Source: Piper betle
Taxonomy: Eukaryota > Streptophyta > Magnoliopsida > Piperales > Piperaceae
Direction of reading: 5' to 3'
NCBI GenBank assembly: GCA_033002965.1
Contig: JAURVB010000794.1
Span: 24,042 to 88,041, forward strand
DNA length: 64,000 nt
A program made the position numbers and the translations under genes. Positions 44,831 to 57,758 of this stretch are shown here, piece after piece. Under the pieces are notes generated by a model. That model saw nothing but the letters and a program-made list of their open reading frames with translations. It ran no database searches and was not told the DNA's origin. Positions within the stretch are counted from its first letter, which is position 1, and each line of letters starts with the position of its first letter.

Positions 44831-47800
44831 TACACATAGAAGGTTATCTTATTAATGGACTTGGACCTAAATATTTTTAAGCAGCTAATTAGCTCTCTAA
44901 ATCTCAAACAGCATCTATCTCAAACGGCATCTATAAATATTTTCTGGTCGGCTAATTATGCCCAAGAAGAAGGAAACCACATTTTTTTCGCATGTAATAA
45001 TCCATTATTATATTTGAACCATTCAATGGTTCTGCAAATCAGTTTTATTACTCCATTGGACACCAAGTCCCCCGGTTGACGTAACTGTCTTTCGTAACCA
45101 TTATCGTCAACTCGCTTTCACAGCTTTTACATGCCAGCCATAGACTAAGCAAAATGATTCACATATTTAAAGCCATACCCATTTAATATGCGTTAGCACA
45201 CTGTAATAATACTTACCTACTCTCTTTAACCACCTTTGATTATTCGATATCACCGCACTATCAATCTTAATTTCCAATTAGTTTGGATAGTATCAGATAC
45301 TGGCTAATTTAGATCCTAATTGGAAGTATTTATGCATATTGGGATAGTTGAATTGATCATAAAGTAACTTGGATTGGAATAGCCTGTTAAACTTTCGGTT
45401 TGAATGGGGTACTTCGGAAAGAGATTTGAGTTGAAAGAGATTTATGCTTGCCGAATAATTTTTAAAAAAATTAATTTAAGAATGAATAGATTGCAATTTA
45501 TCATATTATCGTCATAATTAAAATAATTCAAAACTCGGACTCCATTCTACGGGCCGGAGTAGATTCGGAATCATTTATGTTAATTTTTTAATTATGTATA
45601 TGAAAAGTTATATAAATTTAGTATATATTAACTATTTTTTACACTTAATATATATATATATATATGATTTACATTACTTAAAATATTGATTTACCAAATT
45701 TAAATAAAAAATAATATGTTTTGATTACTATTATTACATGAGTATGAGGATAAATTATAAAACTAGTTAATATGAAGTCATTTATATTGGAGTTTGATTT
45801 GGCAAGGCAAGGATTAGTTGAGTTGACTTGGAGATTTTTAGAGTTAAAATTTTTTAAAACTATACTTATTACACATCAAAATTTTATTTATTAGATTATT
45901 TAACTTATATTTGAATCATTATAAATCTCAATTGTTATTATCCTAGATAAATCAATTTTATTATTTTAAGAAGAAAATATAGCAGAAATGTCTAAAATAT
46001 AATTTTTTATATATTATCGAGCTTTGGGTCAAAATACACATGGCTTCGTTTGCTTTATCGAAAACGAGTTAGTCGATCGCTTGGATCAGGTATCAAGTCT
46101 TATATACAAAGGCTTTGTAAAAATTAGAAAATAACTATAAAAAATCTTTACATAGAAATGAGCACACTTTTAATCATCAAATTTACTTGTTAACGAGATG
46201 GATTAGGTCAAAGACGGGCCCATGCATGCATGAGGACAAGAAATTAGAGTCAAATCCTGATGTCAACCTTACCATTCAACGCGGCTTCCCCAGAAAACGA
46301 TACAAATCAAGACTCTCATTTAACGCGAAGCGTTTCGGATGGGCAAAGAGTAAATGCAAATTTGTCTCTTCATAAATACGAGAGAGAATATATGTACATA
46401 TGTGTATGTATCGAGTCATCGACTACCATCATGAGAAAACCCATAAAAAATGGATGTACAAACGGCAAAGAAAATACATATTTAGGAATGAAAATAGTAG
46501 ATTTATAGTATGATCCACTTCCACCGTGATCAAGCCGTCTTGCAATATTGATCATGAGTATGAACCTATGATTAAAATTGAATCAATATGATCCCTTTAG
46601 GGAGACTATATATCTTTAAAACCATATATATGGAGTTAACTGGCTTGAAGATGAGGGGATCAATCAGTGTGAGCTTGTGGCTGTGGTGGGAGATGGTACT
46701 GATGCCTCCTCTGTGCAAGCCATTTCTTTATTATACATGTATAATCTGGTCACCTTATTCATGACTCTTGTTGTGCCTCCAATTTACTGTTAGCATACAT
46801 GTATACACATTGGTGAAGGTCTCTCCATGTGCTTTCCGTTTCTCATCATGGAGTTGAGGGCCTTCACAACCTGGTCCTCTTCTTTACTCTTATTTGTTTT
46901 GTTTTTTGTGTTTTTTATTTCATGTTACGCTTTGTAATCACTTTGATGCGTAATTACTACAGCTGTACAGGGCCCATTTCTTTTATGTTATTAGATAAGC
47001 TACGATATATACGAATTAATAAGACATTAAGTGATTCGTCTATGCAGATGTTTTGTTTAGAAAAATCGTGGTTGTAAGAAAGCTCTTCTTTTTTGATCTG
47101 ATGCTTGATTGCAAGTTACAAATTTGCAGCTTCGTGCCATGGAGTCAATTCTTTGAAAATACTATTTCATTTTTCGCTTGTAACAATTAGAAACGTTATC
47201 GACCTTGATTCTGAGTATAGTTAACGCTTTTCAAAAATTCCTGTATATGGTTTTTAACGATTATATATACAATACGTTGACCACACTGCTCTAATATTAC
47301 TCCAAGTGTACTTACCACGATAAGAAAACAATATCCAAGCATCTATATATTAAAAACCATAGATAAGAAGTTGCATGCTCTAGGGACGTGTATTATTGAC
47401 GCAAAACCTAGGTACCACTCATCAAATCATTAAAAATTTATTACCTATTTGCTTTCAATAACTTTACATCATCAACATCATTTTAATACCTATCGTATGA
47501 CTGTTCTAGAATTGAAAATTTATGACATGACAAACAAACCAAGAAAATTATACAACGGTTATACTACAGCAATGCAGATCATATACATTATACAGAGAGT
47601 ATGGTTTGACAACAAAAGAACAAGGAGAGGTGTAAAGGCGTAGTGGTAAATATGGTTGAGAAGATAAATGTTTGGTAGCCGTCATATGTTATACATACTT
47701 GTGCTATAGGCAAAATTTGAAACTCTGATGCTCTTTTACCTTCCTGTCTCTCCCTTGCCATTAAACCTCCATCTCAATAAATGCCATTTCACCCTCGCTA

Positions 47801-48932
47801 TACGCTCAGCAATTACTCCTCCTTGCCACATCTTCCTCTCCATACGTTCCCCAATCTCCTCCAACCCCTCTTATCTCCGTCTCTTCTCCTCCTTCCCTCT
47901 CATGGTCGCCATGAGTACTACTCGGCCTGACCTTGCTAGCTAACATGGTTTCCCTGTCGGAAGAAACGAGTGCCTCACGTTCCAAAGTACCGGATCTGAT
48001 CTGTCTTCCTCTTTCATATGAATTCACACGTGGCCCTCTAACGGGTTTGTTTCATGTTTTTGTCAAATGGGTTTGCACTCTTTTTCTCACCTGATCTATT
48101 ACTCGTTGGAAACTTTTAGTCGATCATGGTTTCTTCCTTTATACATGAATTTTTTTCCCCTCATTTTCTTCTTGTACAAACCATTTATAATCTTCTGATT
48201 GTTTACGATGCTCAAATGCAGGAAAGGATGGACACGACAAGGGAGGCCATTAGTTCACTTTGGCTTTGTCCGAGAGGCATATTTAGACTTCCTCTCTTCT
48301 TCTAATAGCGAAAAAGTAGGAAGGCAGTATTAGACCATCCCCTTTTATTACATAGATAAAAAGAAAACTGGTTAGGATGGAAGTATTATGCAGTCCGGTT
48401 TAATGGTTCCTCCTGGTCATATTCCACCACTGATAGGGAAGGAGGAGCAGGATTCGGGTCGTCGGGTCTAGCACTTGGGCAGGTACCAATTATGGCCCTA
48501 GTCCTTTGCATAAACTAATATTTACTTTAATCACTTATGCACCGTAACCATCTAAATTCTCTCTTACCCTAGCTTTTATTATCCCCCTTTCGATTAGTTT
48601 AAATTACACTCATATCAAATGAGTATCTGCCAAAAGATCAATACTGTGAGAATTAATGGGGTTTTGAGGCGTGTCTGTCTTGCATATTGTGCATCCGCTT
48701 AAAGTATCCACTTAGATTTTTGTTATGTGTATTGTCTCAAGAACTAACATAAACTCATCATGCTGTCTCTTCTTACGAGATCAATCTTCTTTCCATTCAT
48801 TATATTATCTGCATCTGCACTAATCTACCTAAAAAATGACAGATCTTTTAAATTCCTCATTACTAGCTCCCCGGTCCCTTCATAAATGAGAATCTTTTAA
48901 GATTTTGCTGGTTGGTTTTTTCTCAGGCTAAC
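44831..48932. other. Long AT-rich intergenic region upstream of the HD-ZIP IV gene
   Basis: No gene or complete repeat was recognised. From about 47720 the sequence becomes CT-rich (47730-47900, 48120-48180), and a TCTCAG acceptor ends at 48926 just before the HD-ZIP start codon, so this part probably contains the promoter and one or more leader exons. Their donors cannot be fixed without transcripts. Confidence 0.4.
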
Positions 48933-51900
48933 ATGATGGAAGGACACAATCTTCCCTTGGAGATGATTCAGACCCCAGACAGCGAGATGGCCAAGCTTGG
49001 AGGAGTTTGAGTGCAGATCAGGCAGCGAGAACGTCGACGGAGCCTCCGGCGACGATGGGCATCCTAACCAACGACCCAAGAAGAAACGTTTACCACCGCC
49101 ATACCCAGCATCAAATTCAGGAATTGGAAGCGTAAGATCTGATCCTCATACATACATATATGCTCGTATAGCTACTTACTGCACCACCATGAAATTGTTT
49201 TGCTCCGATTTTAGGTTCTACAAAGAGTGCCCACATCCCGATGACAAGCAAAGGAAGGAGCTCAGCCGAGAGCTGGGGTTGGAGCCTCTCCAGATCAAGT
49301 TTTGGTTCCAAAACAAGCGCACTCAAATGAAGGTATATATGCTAAATCACCATGAAATCATACAACTTTTATCTTCAATCAAAATTAGGAAGGGTTTCAT
49401 TAAATTAAATCTTCTACATCCTTTAATCCAGAACCACCACGAACGCCATGAGAATTCGCAGCTTAGAGCTGAGAACGAGAAGCTGCGGATGGAGAACATG
49501 AGGTGCAAAGAAGCACTCGGTAATGCTTCTTGTCCCAACTGCGGCGGACCAACCTCACTCGGTGAACTTTCCTTCGACGAGCACCACCTCCGACTTGAAA
49601 ATGCCCGTCTTCGAGAAGAGGTCTACCCTCTATTAAATTACCACTTTTCTGTTAGCTTATGCCAAAATAATGTTTTATAATACTAATCATAATACTTTCT
49701 CACACCTTACACTTTATCCATACCTTATGTCAGCTAGGTTTATTTATTCGGAAAATTTATGAGATGCTTGAACTAAAGGGCTTAAGCTTGGGTAGATTTT
49801 TCACTGATCACATTTTCAATTGACAACATAAAAACATGAAAAAAGATTGAAATGGCAGGTTAAATTATCATAGGTTATGATGATCTCTTATATGAGCAAT
49901 GTGTTTTGTTGCTTTAGATTGACAGGATTTCTGGGATTGCTGCGAAATATGTGGGCAAGCCAATGTCCTCCTATTCTCTACTCCCATCCACCTCAGTCAC
50001 ATCTCGGCCGTCGGTTGAGCTCGCAGCTGGGGGCTTCGAAATGCAGACTGCCATGGGAGGGAACATGTATGGAGGTGGTGGTGACCATCACCTACTGAGA
50101 ACAGTTTCAGGGCACTCGGAGATCGACAAGCCAATGGTGGTGGAGCTCGCAGTGATAGCCATGGAGGAGCTCATTAGAATGGCTCAGCTTGGTGAGCCTC
50201 TCTGGATTAATCCAAGTCTTGATCATGACTCCATCGAAATTCTGAATGAAGAAGAATACTTCAGATCGTTTCCTAGGGGAATTGGTCCCAAACCATTTGA
50301 TCTCAAGTGTGAAGCATCTCGTGAGAGTGCTGTTGTTATTATGAATCACATCAGCCTTGTGGAGATCCTAATGGATGTGGTAACATTATTAGTTGAGAGC
50401 ATTTGGTCTACTTGTAGTAGTTTATTATAAGCTAATTGTTGTTATCTGCATGATTATGATCTGCATGTAATATGCTAGTTGTTTTTTTTTTCTATTTTAG
50501 AATCAATGGTGTTCTTTCTTCTCTGGAATTGTTACAAGGGCTACGACATTGGAAGTGCTGTCAACTGGAGTGGCGGGAAACTATAATGGAGCCTTGCAAG
50601 TGGTATATGAGTATTTCATGGACTAAGAACAAGGGTCACTTGACTCCATTGTTTTACTGTGTTTTGAGTTTACGTAATCTGATCCAAGGTTTAGATTGGG
50701 AGTTTAACAGAGATTTTATGACCAACCTAACTTGAAATGGCAATAAAGTATATTAAGTCATGTTGATCTCAACTTCAAGCTACTTTTATAGCGTTCTTTC
50801 TCTTCATTGATACTCTTATATGTCAAATTAAGTGAAGACGTTTAGAAACCGAGGCCAAATTCTAATATGCATCGCAGTTTTATTAATTTGGTCACTCAGT
50901 AATGTATACATATACAGACATATGTGCACAATCTTCCTAGAAGTATTCAGAGTTAATTATATAGCATTCTGTATTATGAATTTACATCTTATCCAGTAGC
51001 CTATTCTGTGATATATGTGTATGATAACCAATTTTAAGTAAGGAAAATATATAAATGATTGCATGCTTTTGCAGATGTCCGCTGAATTTCAAGTGCTCAC
51101 ACCACTAGTCCCAACAAGGGAGAGCTACTTTGTGAGGTATTGCAAGCAGCAAGTTGATGGAAGCTGGGCTGTGGTTGATGTTTCACTCGATAGTTTGCGC
51201 CCTGGTCCAACCATTAGGTGCCGAAGGAGGCCTTCCGGCTGCTGGATCCAAGAAATGCCCAATGGCTACTCTAAGGTGCAAATCAAATTCCCTTGTTACG
51301 CCATCTAAATATTTTCCACAAATCAGATTTAATAACTCGCATGATAATTGATTCATGTGATGCAGGTTACTTGGGTTGAACATATGGAAGTGGACGATCT
51401 GGCCGTCCACAACATGTACAGGTCATTGGTGAGTGCAGGGATAGCGTTTGGTGCCAAGCGATGGGTGGCCACTCTAGACCGGCAATGCGAGCGCCTCGCA
51501 AGCTTCATGGCCTGCAATGTTCCATCAGGAGAAGTTGGAGGCAAAACATTACAATCCCTTTATTATCTTTATATTTCACCCTACAGGTGTAGCTAAACGC
51601 TATAAGCAGATGGGATAGTATCATTTGTTGTATACCCACTAACTGTTGGCAAAGTATTTATCATTTGTTGAACTAACTATGTTGGTTGGTTACAGTGATA
51701 ACGAGCCAAGAGGGGAGGAAGGCCATGATGAAGCTGGCTGAGAGAATGGTGATGAGCTTCTGCTCTGGCGTGGGAGCTTCGATGGCCCACACTTGGACAA
51801 CATTGTCTGGGAGTGGGGGAGACGATGTGAGGGTCATGACCAGGAAAAGCATTGACGACCCAGGCAGGCCCCCTGGGATTGTTCTAAGTGCAGCTACTTC

Positions 51901-52722
51901 CTTCTCCCTCCCAATTCCCCCAAGGCGAGTTTTCGATTTCCTTCGAGACGAGGACTCCCGAAACCAGGTAACATGTCATGCATAATTTGATCACCACTTC
52001 ATAAGAAAGTAGGGCTGATATTAACCATTTAAATAGTGCTTCAATCCCTTGGGATTTGTTTTTCCTATGCCATCTGTTTGATTAAGATAATTAAAAGTAC
52101 ACATTTTGTGACCACTTAGTTTGATGTATGCTAATGTTTAAGTTGCAGTGGGACATTCTTTCCAATGGAGGAGTTGTCCAGGAGATGGCACACATCGCCA
52201 ATGGCCGTGACCCAGGCAACTGCGCCTCCCTTCTTCGTGTCAATGTATTAACCGGCATCCTTGATCATCATTCCGAATTGATTCTGATAAGTTTTCACTC
52301 GAAAATCTTTCTTCTCAATTCTTGTGCAACTAATATACGACGATTTCCAGAGTTCCAACTCAAGCCAAAGCAACATGCTCATACTGCAAGAGAGTTGCAC
52401 CGACCCAACAGGCTCCTATGTGATCTATGCACCGGTTGACGTCGTCGCCATGAATGTGGTGCTCAGCGGTGGGGATCCCGACTACGTTGCCCTTCTTCCG
52501 TCGGGCTTCGCCATCCTACCCGACCGACCTGCTCGAGACTCCATGCACGCCGGACAGCTAACGGGAGAGGTTGGATCGCTTCTTACTGTGGCCTTCCAAA
52601 TCTTGGTGGACTCTGCTCCGACTGCCAAGCTTTCACTTGGGTCAGTGGCCACTGTGAACAGTCTCATTGCTTGCACTGTGGAACGAATCAAGGCAGCTGT
52701 TGCAGGTGGCAGCACTACTTGA
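48933..52722 (+). CDS. HD-ZIP class IV homeobox-START transcription factor (PDF2/ATML1/HDG2-like), two frameshifts in exon 1
   Basis: Class IV HD-ZIP proteins bind DNA as dimers and control epidermal fate. The coding exons are 48933-49131, 49215-49332, 49432-49620, 49918-50379, 50501-50602, 51075-51275, 51366-51540, 51696-51967, 52149-52244 and 52351-52722, about 727 codons. The homeodomain spans exons 1-2 ([12 protein letters not shown], then [20 protein letters not shown] and [12 protein letters not shown]). The zipper-loop-zipper with the CPNC pair is in exon 3 and the START domain ([46 protein letters not shown]) runs over exons 4-7. The tail holds [20 protein letters not shown] and ERIKAAV. 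Lesions: one base out of phase near 48999 (before [14 protein letters not shown]) and one extra base near 49090 inside the homeodomain. All other exons are clean. Intron 7 starts with GC at 51541. The START subfamily assignment is by resemblance only. Confidence 0.92.
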
Positions 52723-55540
52723 GCAAGGTACACCTGATCTTCCGTTGATATATATGCAATCTATACATGCTAAAATTACGTCTCAGTAGAGCAGATTTTC
52801 AAGTAGTGTGAATAAAAATACCAAGCATGTAGTAATCTATAAACATACACCTATGGTTTGGTTGTGTAAATGGTACAAAATTTGGCCTACACCAACATTT
52901 TCTTTAGCACTTAGCACTTTAGCGAGCTTTAGTTATACAAATATTTTCTTGTGGCGTTTATAAACAGTGCTTAGTCTTGTTAATAAATTAATGGCTGCTA
53001 ATTTTGCACTTACGTTTCTTGATGAGCCAACACATTCCATGTGTTATTGCAGGGGAAAGGAGTGCAGGTTGTGGGGAAGGCCAAAACTTTGCAAGTGCTA
53101 CGTATTTACTACCATGTTTTGAGTGAATATAAATTCCAAACTAACTTAGACTAGCTTGGAGAAGAACATTTATTCATTGTTCGCTTTTGCTCTAGAGCGA
53201 CTGTGCCAACTTGGAGAAGTTCCAAAATAATCATCTGATATGAAATCTGTGAGTTTGGAACTGAGCCAAGTTCTAGCACTTGTACTGCTCCTCTAAACTT
53301 TGAACAAGTGAAATTCATGCAAGTCCTTGTGCATTAATGTTACAAGAAGGCGCATCTTGTTGTGGTTTGAAGTATAGCAGCTCGCAAAATATATGTCAAT
53401 ATTAGTGGTCTCCAAGTACTCGCCTGATCAGCAGTAGTTGTATATTAAATCTCTTCTTCGTGTAGTACCCAATAATATGATAAATTCTAAGTTTAGAAAC
53501 TAGAGATTAAACAATATATGACTAACCTAAATATTGCAATCTGAGAAAAAGAACATCCATTAGTAATATCATAGCAGAACGTTTATAATTTCTTTTCTGT
53601 TTCTTGTACTACGATATTCGCATGGGATATATAAGAGAGGAGAGTCATCGTAATTCATGCAATGTAACGTTTAGTGGAGGCAAAATATGCAAGGTCGATC
53701 ACTCAGACTTAAATTGAAATTGGGAGAAATTAAATATATCTATTCTAATTAAACTAATCAACCAATTAATCTATTAAGAAAATATAAGAATAGGAAGCTA
53801 TTCCAAATAGCCAACGAAGAAAAATACAAATTTTCTACCACTGGGGGCTTTGGAATTCAAACTAAATAAAAATCATGTAAAAATGCATATTTCACTGTCG
53901 ATTCTATCATAGCATTTTTGGAGTCAATTAGCTCTTATTGTTGAATATATTATGGTTAGGTCCTCCCATAATAAATTCTAATTCTAATCAAAATATGCAC
54001 CACCCCCTTAATCTTAAATTTAAAATTAATTCAAATCACTAGAAAAATACAATTGGACTTATATTTACAATTTCAACTAGGCATAGACAAGAAATCAAAG
54101 AAAACAATTTTATGAAAAATATAAATAATCCTCCTAAACCATGAATCACAAATTTTATAAAAAATTTATAATAACCTCAGAAAAATATTATTCAGTAAAA
54201 TCTATAATAAAAATAAAAATTTAAAGAGACATCCAAAGAGCCCAAAAAGAGGGATAGAAGAGGAACATCTCAAACCGGGCCTTATGTACTCTTCTATATC
54301 AATAAAAAGGGAATAAAAAATTTATGCTCTCATTTGAATTATGAGGGAATTTAACCACTCAAAAACTAGGGGGTGCATATGTCTAGTGGAATTTAATTAG
54401 GAAAATAATAAATTTAAGTTGGTGGCAGTTTGTGAAAATTTCTGCAATTGGCTGACCATTTGACCTGCCGAGATTGTGTTATTCTCTCATTTATCCGGCT
54501 AAGTTCCCCTGTTCTGAACTTGACAAATTTAGACTATTCGTTTTGACGTTTCAAGGCTTCTTGTCCAAAACAACTGATCGTTCATGGACTAAAATTTCAG
54601 TAATTACCAGATAAGGATTTTTGACCATTAGTTTCATTTTTTAGATAATCTTCATGCCAAACTTAAGTCTAGTTCAGTAATGCTTTTCAGACCATCGAAC
54701 TCAATAAGTAACATAAAATTTTATCAGATATATAATTTAATTCAATAAAAACAAAGTGAATATTAAATAATTTCTTTTCCTAACAATTCTATCTTTTGAG
54801 ATTTGTAGTTAGATTATCTAAGGTTTAAATCTCGTTAATAACATAGGCCGAAAAATATTAAATTATCTTATATTATGCCCAATAGATTATTTATCGCATA
54901 TTCGTATACGTGCTAAGGATTCAAAATTTGCTTGTACATGTGAGTGCTAAATTAAATTTGTATATGTGGTTCACTTTTCTATGGTTCTATTTTGTAGCCG
55001 ATCAAATTTTTGTGGCAAGTGATTAAAACATTATCAAATATATAAATATTAAGAATATTTAAGCATGAAATTATATGTTTTGCATTTATCTACGTGCTAA
55101 TCATTAAAATTTTACTTTGACGTCCCCGAGAGTGTTTGAAGTAAATATAAGTAATTTCTCTTTTTGCAGTTCTCTTTTATAACTATTCGAGCATATTGGA
55201 CAAATAGGACATCTAAAATTTAAGAATAATAAGAATATTCATACAGAAATTTATATATTTAAGTATTACATATAAATCTTTATTTAAACCAAAATAAAAG
55301 TTAAAGAATATAAGCAAAAGGGTATGAATATTTTAAAATATATCATGCATGTATATGTCGCCTGAAAAATATGCAAAACACTCTTTCAAAGAGAAATCTT
55401 TTAATTTGGTGTCGTTTAAGGTGCAATTCAGCCATTTATAATATATATAATATATAGATATATTAAATATGATTAATAGAAGAGCTTAGTATCCTTTTAA
55501 GGTACCCATAGCTTTATATACACGTACTGATCCAACGCCC
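52723..55540. other. 3' flank of the HD-ZIP gene and AT-rich spacer
   Basis: The first few hundred bases are the presumed 3' UTR; a possible 3'-UTR intron may end at the AG before 53053. From 53400 onward the sequence is AT-rich with no readable frame and no repeat partner in the window. Confidence 0.35.
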
Positions 55541-55687
55541 TTCCCTACCCTAGGCCCAATCGTCGCCACCGCCACCTTCTCTTCTTCGGCCTCCAAATCT
55601 TCCAACACCTCCGTTATCTCCAACCAGAGACATGTTTTGCGCTCTTAAGAAGGAGAAATTTCTCCTTCTTCCCATCTGCCGGCGAAA

Positions 55688-55809
55688 GCACTTGGACCAG
55701 CCGTCGCAGTAGGCGCAGTGGACGTTGACCTGCTGGGTGAAGCTCCACGGATCGCCAGCAGGGAGGCTCCTCCTGAGAGCGAAGCCATTCTTGTACTTGT
55801 CACTGTAGT
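55688..55809 (-). pseudogene. Polyphenol oxidase fragment (copper A site)
   Basis: On the minus strand an open frame reads DKYKNGFALRRSLPAGDP, then WSFTQQVNVHCAYCDG. This matches the first copper-binding region of plant polyphenol oxidases, where the HCAYC motif supplies a copper ligand and the thioether cysteine. The match ends after CDGWSKC, where a normal enzyme would continue with an Ala-Tyr and Gln-rich helix, and neither the second copper site nor the transit peptide is present nearby. The surrounding frame (55550-56008) has no other recognisable homology. It is a short captured or left-over exon piece. Confidence 0.6.
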
Positions 55810-57060
55810 CGCCTCCGAGACGTGGGCGGTCAGGAGGAATGTCGCCGGAGCTGGGCGGGGTGGTAGCGAGTGTTGGAGAGGGATGGAGAGACTTAAAAAA
55901 GACGCAATGTATGGTGGATGCTGTGGTTTCTTGGTGGAGATGGATATCAAGTACTTCAACTTGTATACATGTATATAGCGGCATGGTGTAGATTGCGTGC
56001 ATGGCCATGCATGGGGGACGTCGTTGTATGCTTTTAACGTGGCCTTTGGTCCTGTACCCTGTTTATTAATTAAAAATCTGTCCTTTTTTAAAAAAGAAAA
56101 GAAAAGATAAAAAAGCATGGTCGATATTGAAACCTTAATTTCAGAGTTACGTATTCTTTGCTCATAGACTTGGAAGAGGTTTTCAAATACTCAGCTCAAA
56201 AGCTGGCTGCGTAACAAACTGTTCAATATAAATTAAATAAGTTTTTGTGGCGATAATTTTTCAATAGAACAAGTATATAAGGATCGGAGTAGTAAATGGG
56301 CCAAGATATTAAACCGGGAGTTGGCAACCGAATGTAGATATAGCAAAAATTATATATATATATATATAATATATAATAATAATAATAATAATAATAAAAA
56401 AGCATTTACATATTTCCAAAATAATATATTGTGTCTGCTAATTTCCCAAAATTCATGAAATGCAATGTTAGCAAAGACCGCCATGGTAATTTCTTTCAGC
56501 TTTCTGATATAATTTGGCCAATTAGTGAAAATTTATTTATTGAGTAATAGGAATGTGAACTTCTTGTAATCACTAATGTCACAAAAAAATTAACAGGCAG
56601 AAATCAACAAGTCGATCTTTAGAAAAAAAATGAGACAAATTTTGGAATAACTTTATTTCACGTCCCGTTTAAACAAAAATCAAATGACTTATGGCCGTCC
56701 ACGTACTTTCGTTCAAGTGAGTAAACTGTGATTTTTTTATCAATGAGCAAATATAGCCAAGTATTTGCATGCATGGGTGAGTATGTTATTTCTAAGCATG
56801 GCATTGTAATTTGTATGAACACAAGGCCCATGGTGGCGCACAAGTAGAGCAGGCTAAAATCTATCCCTGTTACTGCCGTGGCATAAACAACAAAGCCATC
56901 GTCACTGTCGTGGCATTATTATACACAATTTGGGCACCGTGCAAAGAGCAGGCAGCGAGTAATTCAGGTAGGGGAGTACTGGTAGATTGGTAAAGCATGC
57001 GGCTGGCGATGGGGCCGGAGAGGAAGATGATAATGCGGAAGAGGAAGACGATAATGAACT
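55810..57060. other. Intergenic, microsatellite-bearing
   Basis: Contains a TA run and an AAT trinucleotide microsatellite at about 56350-56398. No gene was recognised. Confidence 0.4.
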
Positions 57061-57700
57061 ACCACCGTCAAAGTACCGGCTCGGGCTGCTAAACGATTAA
57101 GCGAGCCGAGCTTGATTTGTATTCGAACTCGGCTCGAATATTTTGAAGTTCGTTTGAACTCGGCTCGTAATTGAACGAGTTTTGAACATGCATGCTCGAG
57201 CTTGACTCGAATATTTTTATATTATTTAAGCTCGACTCGAGCTCGAATATATTTAAACTATTTAATTTTGACGAGTTCAAACTCAGCTTGTTTGTGAGCT
57301 TGAAATCGGCTTGATTGTAAAATGGAAAGCAACTCACTTAAAAAATAAAGTTAGTATGGATTAAATGCACGACCTCTAAGTCGTCAACTTGAATACCTAC
57401 CATATAAGCTATCTCATTACTTTCTTATTGTATTATATATAAATAAATATAACTAGTTACAATTAAACTTATTAGTATATATATATTATATAAAAATTAT
57501 ATTATTATATTATTTTATCGAATCAAATTTGAGTCAAACTACGAGTCGATTTTGAATTGACTTTGAGTTATAGCCGAGTGAGTAGCGAGTTGAACACTAT
57601 CTTGTTCAAACTAAGTTTAAAGGATTCGAGTTAGAACTCGAATATTTAAATGTCGAGTTTCGAATCAAATCAAATCAAACCAAACATTAAATATTTATAA
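57061..57700 (+). repeat. GCTCG/CTCGA-rich dispersed element, copy 2
   Basis: Dense GAGCTCG/CTCGA motifs at 57080-57310 and again at 57520-57665 flank an AT-rich centre. Part of the centre (57370-57530) is the reverse complement of 29930-30055. The two CTCGA-rich sides are in rough inverted arrangement, which suggests a non-autonomous foldback-type element. No target duplication was defined. Confidence 0.6.
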
Positions 57701-57758
57701 ACTAACTCATTTAATTAACTGCCCTAATACTTATACACACTCGCGATGAGCAAGTGTT

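Noticed and set aside
46351..46358. L1 box TAAATGCA as an epidermal promoter element of the HD-ZIP IV gene
   Set aside because: Real L1 boxes regulate this family, but it is 2.6 kb upstream and an 8-bp match is expected several times by chance in 64 kb; another occurs near 57363.
48997..49680. 227-codon frame as the true HD-ZIP protein
   Set aside because: It runs through introns 1 and 2 and reads the homeodomain start out of frame; the exon model with splice sites explains the family sequence better.
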